64,000 bases of DNA from the NCBI RefSeq assembly GCF_000814475.1, contig NZ_JSVC01000008.1, positions 1 through 64,000 on the forward strand, in the 5' to 3' direction. This DNA is from Flavihumibacter solisilvae (GTDB lineage Bacteria > Bacteroidota > Bacteroidia > Chitinophagales > Chitinophagaceae). The notes under the pieces are model-generated. The model made no database searches. It was not told where the DNA came from and was given only the letters and a program-made list of their open reading frames with translations. Position numbers and translations under genes: made by a program. Shown here in pieces: positions 9,510 through 17,062 of this stretch (position 1 is the first letter of the stretch; each line of letters opens with the position of its first letter).

Positions 9510-10619
9510 ATGTCTGCTGAAAGCAACAAAGTGCTTGAGCTGCCCATATTGCGGCACTTCGAGCAAAACGAGATCACTTTGCATCCAAAGAACTGGCGTA
9601 AGGGCGAAAAAGGCATTGCCGTTTTTGTCGGGCTTATATTGTTAGTTACCCTGGCATGGGGACTTTACAAATTCGTTCTGCCGATAGTTTTCACCTGGGT
9701 GGGCCAGATGCTCGGCGCAATTGCTGCTGCTGTGCTGGTCATGGCATTCTTTATCCTACTGCCTGTAATTAGCAAAGGCTTAAAGCGCACATCACGCGCA
9801 TTGCAGAAGATGCTGATCAGGTATGACCCGTTTAATGAACTGGAAGAACAGAAAGAAAAGATGAAGGAAAACCGCGCAAGGTTTAAAGAGGCAAAGGCAA
9901 AGATAAAGGCCATCAAAAGTAACATGGAGTCTGAGTCACTTCGTGCTGAGAAAGATGCAAAAGATTACCAGGAAAAAGTATTGGTGCTTCAACGTAAGGC
10001 TGAGGGAACAAAATCCAAAATGTCTGACCTGGAGCAGCGATTGGGCGACACCGTTAAAGACTCTGATGAGTACGTTGAGTTGCAGACAGGGATCATGAAG
10101 ACCCTCAGTGAAGCACAACGTGTAAGTCATATGCTAAACCAAAGTACCGGCCTTGTCAGGAAGTATGGAAGCAGGGCGCACGTTATTGGTAAACTCGACC
10201 GTAAGCTTAACATGGTTGATACTGCAATGGAAATTAAGATTGCCGACTTCGACGTCAGCATCGATATGCTGAAGAAAGAATATGCATTTGCTGAAGCTTC
10301 AAAGCAGGCAACTGAACAGGCTAAATCTGCTATGTTGTTCACTAAAGGATGGGAACTTGAATATGCACTTGACGTAGTAACGAATACAGTTGCGCTGGAT
10401 CTGGCCGTAACCAAAGAAAACCTGCTCGACCTCGACTCACTTACAAGCCAGTATTCAATGGATAGTGATGAACTCTATTCGAAGCTTGACAAACTGGCCG
10501 ACCAGATCAAGACTGATAAGTATGCGGTTCCGGAGTCAAAAAAATACACTAACCCAAATTATAAATTAACCAGCGAAGATAAAATCGAAAGCAAAGGCTT
10601 CGGTGATATTTTCAACTAA
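9510..10619 (+). CDS. Inner-membrane protein with long PspA-like coiled coil
   Basis: A 369-residue protein with a short cytoplasmic N-terminus, two adjacent hydrophobic segments (about 37-57 and 62-88), and a long helical tail. Residues 100-185 are strongly charged heptad-rich coiled coil (EEQKEKMKENRARFKEAKAK), and 186-280 continues as helical. The layout resembles PspA/IM30 or other membrane-remodelling coiled-coil proteins, but the two membrane spans differ from PspA and homology is not established. Both termini are predicted to lie in the cytoplasm. Its place between a soluble coiled-coil protein and a peptidoglycan-anchored binding protein suggests a structural role in an envelope complex. 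It has no recognisable enzyme motif. Confidence 0.72.
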   Translation: MSAESNKVLELPILRHFEQNEITLHPKNWRKGEKGIAVFVGLILLVTLAWGLYKFVLPIVFTWVGQMLGAIAAAVLVMAFFILLPVISKGLKRTSRALQKMLIRYDPFNELEEQKEKMKENRARFKEAKAKIKAIKSNMESESLRAEKDAKDYQEKVLVLQRKAEGTKSKMSDLEQRLGDTVKDSDEYVELQTGIMKTLSEAQRVSHMLNQSTGLVRKYGSRAHVIGKLDRKLNMVDTAMEIKIADFDVSIDMLKKEYAFAEASKQATEQAKSAMLFTKGWELEYALDVVTNTVALDLAVTKENLLDLDSLTSQYSMDSDELYSKLDKLADQIKTDKYAVPESKKYTNPNYKLTSEDKIESKGFGDIFN

Positions 10620-10632
10620 ACCCTGTTATAAC

Positions 10633-12429
10633 ATGAAATGGTCAAATCTCACATTCTTCTCCAAAGCCCTGATAACACTGATTGTCGCGGGTGGTATCGG
10701 TTCCGTTGTATATTATCTCTCACCAGGTCTGCGGATCGAAGAGTCTAAGGCTTTGGACAAGCTTGAAATCAGCGACAAGGACGTAAATAATTTAAGCACT
10801 TCCGATGAGCTTTCACTGCCACAAACAGTTGCGTCGGACAAAGTCGCAACAAAGCCACTGGTACGTATCGCTGGCTATGCCTGGAACGCACAGTCAGGTC
10901 TTATTGTGGCAAATGGTGGCAGCCGTACGACAAAAGGTTCGATAATGGAAAGTAATGGTGTGAACCTGGAAATTGTAAGGCAGGACTGGCTTTCTGAATT
11001 GCGAAACCTCCAAATGAAGTTTGTTGAGGAGTGCGATAAAGGCAATGCAATACCGAAAGAAGGTGTAGCCGCCATTATGATCATGGGCGATGGTGTTCCT
11101 TTCTACATCAGTTCCGCACAGCAGGCTCTCGATGATAAATATGGTGCTGGTAAATATCAATTGCAGGCAATGGGTGCGATTGGCTTGAGTTATGGTGAGG
11201 ATAAATTAATAGGACCACCGAGTTGGAAAATGAATCCTCAAACGATGAAAGGTGCATTGGTCTCGGCAGTTATTGGTGACGGTGACTGGGTAACAACTGT
11301 GAACTATGCATTCGCTAACGGACTCAAAGTGAATCCTGATCCGAACACATATGATGCTGATGCGGTGAACTTCCTGGCCTCTGCAAACGACGACTATATT
11401 GAATCAGCCAAGGAGCTTATCAAATCGCAGAAACAGGGCTGGACGGTTCCGCTGAAGGAGGTCATCAATGGTAAACTGACCGGTAAAACAATCAATAAAA
11501 AGGTTGACGGTTGTGCTACATGGACGCCAGGCGATAAAATGGTATTTGATGCGCTGGTAGGTTTTACTGATGTTGTCTCAACAAAAGAGTTCAATAACCA
11601 GATGGCAACAACGGTTATTTTTCTAAAGCAGTGGGCAGACCGAAACCGCGAAACAGTAATCAGCATCTTCAAGTCCGCATATATAGCTTCCAACCAGATG
11701 AAGCAATACGACAAATGGAGAAAACGTGCTTCTGAAGCGACAGCGTCAACATTTGGCGCAGAATCACCTTCATATTGGTATGATATGTTCAAAGGACAAA
11801 AGGGGGAGAAGGGTGGTGTGTCATTTAATATGGGCGGATCCAGGGTATTTAACCAGGCCGATGCTAACCAATACTACGGAATTGCTGATGGTACCAACCG
11901 TTACAGGGCGGTTTACGACCAGGTTTCCAGGTATCTTAAAGAACTTAATCCTGCCGGATTTAACCAGAACGTAAAACGGGTTGTGCCTTATGAGGAAGCT
12001 GTGAACCTTTCCTTCCTGAAAGAGATAGGAAACATCGATGCCGGTAATGCCTACACAGCAGATTACAGCAAAAAAGCTACAACGATGGTCGCTTCCGGTG
12101 AGTGGCGGATCAATTTCGATGTTGGCCGCGCTACAATCAGGCCTGAGGGGCGTGATGTACTCGAACAGATCTACAACCTGCTGGTGCAGGCTGAAGATTC
12201 AAAGTTGGAAATGATCGGTCACACCGACAATACCGGTAACCCTGATGCGAACTATTCCCTTTCAATAGCCCGGGCAGAGACCGTAAAAAGCTTTCTTGTC
12301 AGCAGAGGTGTGCCGGCAAACAGGTTCCAGAAGATTGAGGGTCATGGACAGGATGAACCTGTGGCAGATAACACTACTGCGGCGGGTAAGGCACAGAACA
12401 GGAGAGTAGTTATCAGCATCTTAAAATAA
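10633..12429 (+). CDS. Membrane-anchored solute-binding domain fused to OmpA peptidoglycan-binding domain
   Basis: A 598-residue fusion. A single N-terminal membrane anchor (8-27) leads to a linker, then a domain at about 75-360 that resembles type 2 periplasmic binding proteins of the nitrate/taurine/thiamine-precursor class (VRIAGYAWNAQSGLIVANGG at its start). A spacer follows, and a C-terminal OmpA-like domain at about 485-598. In the OmpA domain the peptidoglycan ligands are present: Asp532 in GHTDNTG and Arg547 in LSIARAE, plus NRRV at 589-592. The ATG at 10633 was chosen because an upstream start at 10603 would overlap the previous gene and precede the anchor with an unlikely Cys/Pro stretch. 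The permease and ATPase genes follow within five and six bases. A binding protein tied at once to inner membrane and cell wall is unusual for plain uptake and points to sensing or envelope positioning. Confidence 0.85.
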   Translation: MKWSNLTFFSKALITLIVAGGIGSVVYYLSPGLRIEESKALDKLEISDKDVNNLSTSDELSLPQTVASDKVATKPLVRIAGYAWNAQSGLIVANGGSRTTKGSIMESNGVNLEIVRQDWLSELRNLQMKFVEECDKGNAIPKEGVAAIMIMGDGVPFYISSAQQALDDKYGAGKYQLQAMGAIGLSYGEDKLIGPPSWKMNPQTMKGALVSAVIGDGDWVTTVNYAFANGLKVNPDPNTYDADAVNFLASANDDYIESAKELIKSQKQGWTVPLKEVINGKLTGKTINKKVDGCATWTPGDKMVFDALVGFTDVVSTKEFNNQMATTVIFLKQWADRNRETVISIFKSAYIASNQMKQYDKWRKRASEATASTFGAESPSYWYDMFKGQKGEKGGVSFNMGGSRVFNQADANQYYGIADGTNRYRAVYDQVSRYLKELNPAGFNQNVKRVVPYEEAVNLSFLKEIGNIDAGNAYTADYSKKATTMVASGEWRINFDVGRATIRPEGRDVLEQIYNLLVQAEDSKLEMIGHTDNTGNPDANYSLSIARAETVKSFLVSRGVPANRFQKIEGHGQDEPVADNTTAAGKAQNRRVVISILK

Positions 12430-12434
12430 CGTAC

Positions 12435-13217
12435 ATGACATCAATCAGGAAATGGTTCAGGCCCTTTGAACCGGCAACAAAATCAGGGAATGTAATAGTA
12501 TTTTCTGCATGGCTTATAATTGTTGTGATTTACTGGATCATTTCTTCCCTTGGTACAAAACATTTATTCCCAACACCGGCGCAGGTTTGCGAAGGCTTTA
12601 TTTCATTGTTCAATGAAGGATTGATAGTACACCTGGCAAGTTCGCTTAGCCTCTGCCTGCAGGCGACATTTTTCTCCCTGCTTATTTCCCTGGTTATCGC
12701 CTACCTGTCGCCTCTGCCGGCCTTACGGCCATTATCAGTGGCAATGAGCAAAGTGAGATACCTGCCGCTTACCGGAATTACTTTTTACCTGGCCATGATC
12801 GTGAGTAATGCAAGACAAATGCAGGTTAGCGTCCTTGTTATTTTTATGAGCCTCTATTTCATCACATCATTACTTGCAGTGATCAATGACATACCTAAAG
12901 AAGAAATTGATCATGCAAGATCATTGAAATGCAGCCGTTGGGAAGTCCTGTGGGAAGTTGTAATTAAAAGCCGGATTGATTATGTGATCGACGTCCTTCG
13001 CCAGAACCTCTCTATAACATGGATGATGCTGGTGACTGTTGAATCGATCCTGGTAGCTGCCGGCGGACTGGGAGTACTTATAAAGAACAGCGATAAGTTC
13101 ATGAACCACGGCCGTATTGTGGCACTTCAATTGGTGATATTAGCTGTAGGCCTTTTGCTGGACTCCGCCCTCAATATAACCCGGAAAGGATTATTCAGGT
13201 ATTCAAAATTCAACTAA
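12435..13217 (+). CDS. ABC transporter permease, SsuC/TauC-like
   Basis: A 260-residue inner-membrane permease with about six hydrophobic segments, the size and topology of the SsuC/TauC/ThiX importers. The coupling-helix EAA region is recognisable at about residues 155-185 (DHARSLKCSRWEVLWEVV), but the conserved EAA glycine is replaced (KCS where GAS is usual). It starts five bases after the SBP-OmpA gene and is followed six bases later by its ATPase. The binding partner is almost certainly the SBP-OmpA fusion, since no free binding protein is encoded. Substrate unknown. Confidence 0.85.
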   Translation: MTSIRKWFRPFEPATKSGNVIVFSAWLIIVVIYWIISSLGTKHLFPTPAQVCEGFISLFNEGLIVHLASSLSLCLQATFFSLLISLVIAYLSPLPALRPLSVAMSKVRYLPLTGITFYLAMIVSNARQMQVSVLVIFMSLYFITSLLAVINDIPKEEIDHARSLKCSRWEVLWEVVIKSRIDYVIDVLRQNLSITWMMLVTVESILVAAGGLGVLIKNSDKFMNHGRIVALQLVILAVGLLLDSALNITRKGLFRYSKFN

Positions 13218-13223
13218 CAGTTT

Positions 13224-14063
13224 ATGACCACTTATGAAAGGCGCGATACGATCCTGCATGTTGAAAACATCAGCGTTAGCTATGGCAACAAGACGATTAT
13301 CCGGAATGTGAATTTCGAAGAAAAGGATACTGCAGTTCCCGGAAAAGTACAGGGGCAGGTGATCGCGTTTCTCGGCAGGTCGGGCAGGGGCAAGTCAACA
13401 TTGTTCCGTGTATTGACCGGCCTCGAGAAACCTGCTACCGGCAAGGTGCTGATTCCGGATTACAGCCGCCAGCCAGCTAACGGCCAGCAACCTGCGAAAG
13501 TTGTTGAAGAAGGAGATGTGGGCTTCGTGGATCAGAAGTATACACTGTTCCGGCACAAGACTCTGTACCAGTCACTCTTATTCGCCCTCCGGAAATCGAT
13601 GTCTTCGACTGCAGAAAAGCATGGCAGGATCATGCAGTATTTGTCGGACTGGGGATTGGAAAAAATAAAGGACCAATATCCCAATGAGATGTCGGGTGGA
13701 CAACGCCAGCGTACGGCGATTCTTGAACAGTTGCTCAGTTCGGGAAACTATATGGTGTTAGACGAACCCTTTTCAGGCCTGGATGTCGGTAATATTGAAA
13801 ACGTCAAAGCCGCATTCGAACTGATCAACCGCAGTCATGAACTCAATACGATCATCTTCAGTACGCACGATATCGAACTTGCTGTGCAACTCGCCGACTC
13901 TATCTATATCCTGGGCCATAAGAATTGTGCCGGCTCCGACGATGCAGGAACTATAGTCCATCACTATGACCTGAAAGCCCTGGGACTTGCCTGGCACCCT
14001 AACTTCACCCCACAACACCTTGAACTCGTTCAAAACATAAGATCTTCCTTGCTCGCTTCATAA
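13224..14063 (+). CDS. ABC transporter ATP-binding protein
   Basis: A 279-residue ABC ATPase with a full motif set: Walker A GRSGRGKST (51-59), Q-loop in VDQKYT (about 102), signature MSGGQ (156-160), Walker B YMVLDE (176-181) and switch histidine His215 in FSTHD. It has an extra basic/Gln-rich stretch between Walker A and the Q-loop (about 80-95, QPANGQQPAK). It is the last gene of the five-gene operon and should energise the preceding permease. No terminator was recognised in the 50-base gap before the convergent permease gene. Confidence 0.9.
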   Translation: MTTYERRDTILHVENISVSYGNKTIIRNVNFEEKDTAVPGKVQGQVIAFLGRSGRGKSTLFRVLTGLEKPATGKVLIPDYSRQPANGQQPAKVVEEGDVGFVDQKYTLFRHKTLYQSLLFALRKSMSSTAEKHGRIMQYLSDWGLEKIKDQYPNEMSGGQRQRTAILEQLLSSGNYMVLDEPFSGLDVGNIENVKAAFELINRSHELNTIIFSTHDIELAVQLADSIYILGHKNCAGSDDAGTIVHHYDLKALGLAWHPNFTPQHLELVQNIRSSLLAS

Positions 14064-14113
14064 TTGTTTAAACTTATTACTGGACCGGTACCTATTGACT
14101 TATTCACTTTGAA

Positions 14114-15523
14114 TTATTGCAGTTCCACTACCCTCTTAGAGGTAAGTACATAATAAATCGGAATTCCCAACAATGTTATGATCATTCCCGGCCAGGTGTA
14201 TCCCGGTTTAAAAATGATAAGGAGAATACAGAAGCTAAGTCCCATGATTATATAAATCACCGGTAGTACCGGGTATCCGAATGCTTTGTATGGCCGCGGT
14301 GCATCAGGCTTTTTCCTGCGCAGGATAAAAATGCCGGCAATGGTAAGCATGTAGAAGCCAACCACCACAAATGAGATCATGTCAAGCAGTTGGCCATATT
14401 TACCGCTAAGGCTCCATGCACACGCAAAGATGCACTGTAGCCACAGGGCATAACCGGGCACATTGTTATTATTCAGTTCGCCAGCCTTCCTGAAAAACAG
14501 CCCGTCTTTTGCCATCGTGAAATAGACCCTCGCACCGGCGAGAATGATCCCGTTATTGCAGCCAAATGTGGAAATCATAATCATGATGGCGATGATGAGT
14601 GTGCCTGCAGGACCAAAAATTACCTGCGAAGCCGTCACTGCCACCCTGTCTTTTTCAGCTCCCGCAATTTCGTTCAGAGGCAGTACCGCCGTATATGTAA
14701 TGTTGGTGAGCATGTAAATAATAGTGACAATCAGGGTGCCCAGAAACAGGCTGAGGCCGATGTTCCGCTGCGGGTTCTTGATCTCACCTGCTATAAAAGT
14801 GACGTTGTTCCATGAATCACTGCTGAAAATAGAGCCGACCATGGATGCAGCTACAGCACCGAGCGCTGCAAATATGGTATAGCTGCTAGTTGACCCCGAA
14901 GAAATGCGCGATTGCAATGACCATGCATTACTCCAGTTCTGCTGCCAGATTTCCGGTTTGAATGCAAGAAGCCCGAACAGGATCAATCCAAAAAGGCTCA
15001 ATAACTTGGTAAGGGTGAATGTTGTCTGGATGAGCTTGCCACTTTTAATGCCTCGTGTATTGATGTACGTCAGCAAAACAATCACAGCTATCGATAACAG
15101 CTGTGCGGGTGATATGGTCAGCAGCCCCAGGTCAAGGGCAATATGATCTTCGCTGATTACCGGGAAAATATAAGCCGTGAATTTGGCAAAAGCGACAGCT
15201 ACTGCTGCGATCGTCGCAGTTTGTATAACGGAAAAGAAACTCCAGCCATACAGGAAACCTACAAGTGGATTGTAAGCTTCTTTCAGGTACACATATTGTC
15301 CCCCGGCTTTTGGAAATAAGGCACTGAGCTCACCGTAGCTTAGTGCAGCGGTAATGGTCATGAAACCGGTGATCAGCCAAACTGCGATCAACCAGCCTGA
15401 ACTTCCCACATTTCTTGTAATATCTGCACTTACTATAAAGATCCCGGAACCGATCATTGATCCGGCCACGATCATGGTAGCATCCAGCAACCTTAGGGTC
15501 GGCTTGAAATTTGACTCGCTCAT
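14114..15523 (-). CDS. APC-family amino acid permease
   Basis: A 469-residue inner-membrane transporter of the amino acid-polyamine-organocation superfamily with about twelve hydrophobic segments. The first helix carries the unwound substrate-binding motif GSGIF (VAGSMIGSGIF), and ALSYGELSALFPKAGGQYVYL is the classic APC second-helix and loop region. It most resembles the LAT-type or basic amino acid permeases of Bacteroidota. The exact amino acid cannot be read. It faces away from the GH127 gene and lies 10 kb from the hydroxyproline-type operon, so a role in hydroxyproline uptake is possible but not supported by operon structure. Confidence 0.9.
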   Translation of the reverse strand: MSESNFKPTLRLLDATMIVAGSMIGSGIFIVSADITRNVGSSGWLIAVWLITGFMTITAALSYGELSALFPKAGGQYVYLKEAYNPLVGFLYGWSFFSVIQTATIAAVAVAFAKFTAYIFPVISEDHIALDLGLLTISPAQLLSIAVIVLLTYINTRGIKSGKLIQTTFTLTKLLSLFGLILFGLLAFKPEIWQQNWSNAWSLQSRISSGSTSSYTIFAALGAVAASMVGSIFSSDSWNNVTFIAGEIKNPQRNIGLSLFLGTLIVTIIYMLTNITYTAVLPLNEIAGAEKDRVAVTASQVIFGPAGTLIIAIMIMISTFGCNNGIILAGARVYFTMAKDGLFFRKAGELNNNNVPGYALWLQCIFACAWSLSGKYGQLLDMISFVVVGFYMLTIAGIFILRRKKPDAPRPYKAFGYPVLPVIYIIMGLSFCILLIIFKPGYTWPGMIITLLGIPIYYVLTSKRVVELQ

Positions 15524-15584
15524 TTGACAGTAGATTACTCCTGTCTAAAAATAATTCAGGGAACCGTCAGGTAATATGCAGATA

Positions 15585-16901
15585 TTAACTAAGCCTGGGC
15601 AACTTATACCCATTGTGATACTCCGGTGTAACCAGTTTATTGGCCGCAGAAGCGTCGAATGATTTGTTTTCGTTGTTCCACTTCAACTTCTGACCAGTCC
15701 GGAAAGCGATATTTCCCAGCTGGCAAACCTGTGCGGTCAGAGATCCCTGCTGGATTGGGGCATGAAGTAATTCAGGTTTTCCCGCGCGGATTGCTTCCAC
15801 AAAATTCTGCATATGGAGGACGAGTGCATTTCCCTCTACCTTTTGCAGTTCAACCGCAGGTATCTTTTCTTTTTCTGCCAGAACATACCAGCCTTCACGA
15901 TTCAGGATCAGTGTTCCGTTATTACCGACAAAGGCGGTTCCGTGGGTGAGTCCGTAAGGACCAAGATCGATGCCGGTAGCGTGTTCCCAAACCATATTGA
16001 ATTTGTCGAACTCAAAAATGGCGGTCAAAGTATCAGGTGTTTCTGAAGCATCATCCGGGTAAGCCATTTTTCCGCCGCTGGCCATGATGGTTTTCGGATA
16101 TTCTGCCTTCATCCCGATCAGGGCGTAGTCGATCATGTGCACGCCCCAGTCAGTCATCAGCCCGCCGGCATAATCCCAGAACCAGCGGAAATTGAAATGA
16201 AACCTGTTTGGGTTGAAAGGCCGCTGCTGCGAAGGACCGAGCCATCTTGCATAATCCACACCCGGCGGCGGGGTCCCGTCAGGCTGCACATTAACGGGTT
16301 TCATCCAGCCCATATAAGCCCACGATTTTACCGTGCGGATATTGCCCAGTTTCCCGCTATGCACAAAATCCACGGCATTCCGGAAATGCGGAGCGCTTCG
16401 CTGCCATTGTCCAACCTGCACTATACTCTTATACCGCTGCTGCGCGCTTTCCATTATCCGGCATTCTGAAATGGAATTGCCGGCTGGCTTTTCCACATAA
16501 ACATGTTTACCTGTAGCACAGGCATCAACCATCTGCAGGCAATGCCAGTGATCAGGTGTTCCGATGATCACAATGTGAACATCTTTATTCTCCAGCATCT
16601 TACGGTGATCACTGTAAGTCTTCACCGGCATGTTTAATTTTTCAAGTTCAGCAACCCTTTTCTTCAGCACATTTTCATCAACATCACAAAGAGCGACACA
16701 TTTCACCCCGGGAACCTGCAGGATGGCCTGCAAGTTGGACCATCCCATTCCGTTTACTCCTATTACCCCCACGTTTAACTGGTCAGCAGCGGAGACCCGT
16801 TGTTTACCGGCAAATAAGTTTTCTGAAAAGGCGGGAACAAGGGCAGTGCCTAATAACAGGCTCCCCGAGTTGCGGATGAATGAACGGCGTGCAATTGGCA
16901 T
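15585..16901 (-). CDS. Tat-exported Gfo/Idh/MocA-family oxidoreductase
   Basis: A 438-residue NAD(P)-dependent sugar oxidoreductase-type protein. The N-terminus has a twin-arginine signal (RRSFIRNSG at 5-13, then a hydrophobic stretch). The Rossmann fold starts at LNVGVIGVNGMG, and the catalytic-lysine motif is EKPAG. Periplasmic members of this family include GH109-type NAD-dependent glycosidases and sugar dehydrogenases, and the sequence alone does not decide between them. It sits between an amino acid permease on the same strand and the divergent GH127 gene, in a region devoted to arabinose release, so it may act on a released sugar. It could be co-transcribed with the permease, 61 bases away. 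Confidence 0.85.
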   Translation of the reverse strand: MPIARRSFIRNSGSLLLGTALVPAFSENLFAGKQRVSAADQLNVGVIGVNGMGWSNLQAILQVPGVKCVALCDVDENVLKKRVAELEKLNMPVKTYSDHRKMLENKDVHIVIIGTPDHWHCLQMVDACATGKHVYVEKPAGNSISECRIMESAQQRYKSIVQVGQWQRSAPHFRNAVDFVHSGKLGNIRTVKSWAYMGWMKPVNVQPDGTPPPGVDYARWLGPSQQRPFNPNRFHFNFRWFWDYAGGLMTDWGVHMIDYALIGMKAEYPKTIMASGGKMAYPDDASETPDTLTAIFEFDKFNMVWEHATGIDLGPYGLTHGTAFVGNNGTLILNREGWYVLAEKEKIPAVELQKVEGNALVLHMQNFVEAIRAGKPELLHAPIQQGSLTAQVCQLGNIAFRTGQKLKWNNENKSFDASAANKLVTPEYHNGYKLPRLS

Positions 16902-17006
16902 CAGATTTCAATTTCTTTAGACACTTAATTTACATACTTAATCGGAACAGAAGGTCCATGCCGGAAAAAATATGGTCGGGAATTGTCAATTTGTGCATAG
17001 TTCCTT

Positions 17007-17029
17007 TTAATTGTTGATTGTACATTTAT
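17007..17029 (+). promoter_or_regulatory. Palindromic operator upstream of GH127 gene
   Basis: TTAATTGT (17007-17014), seven bases, then ACATTTAT (17022-17029). Each arm matches seven of eight positions of the TTAAATGT-N7-ACATTTAA pattern found before susC and the GH146-type gene, with the same spacer length. It ends 33 bases before the ATG at 17063. Weaker than the other two copies. Confidence 0.45.
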
Positions 17030-17062
17030 CGAACTACTCAGCTTTCAAAAACTGGTTCGATT

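Noticed and set aside
14090-14113. Similarity between this gap and the terminator at 8617-8653 (shared CTATTGAC and TTATTCACTT words)
   Set aside because: The words are short, A/T-rich and in a different order. No hairpin forms here, so a repeat family is not supported.
17018-17062. TTG start extending GH127 by 15 residues
   Set aside because: It overlaps the palindromic operator and the extension has no signal-peptide character. The ATG at 17063 gives a complete signal peptide.
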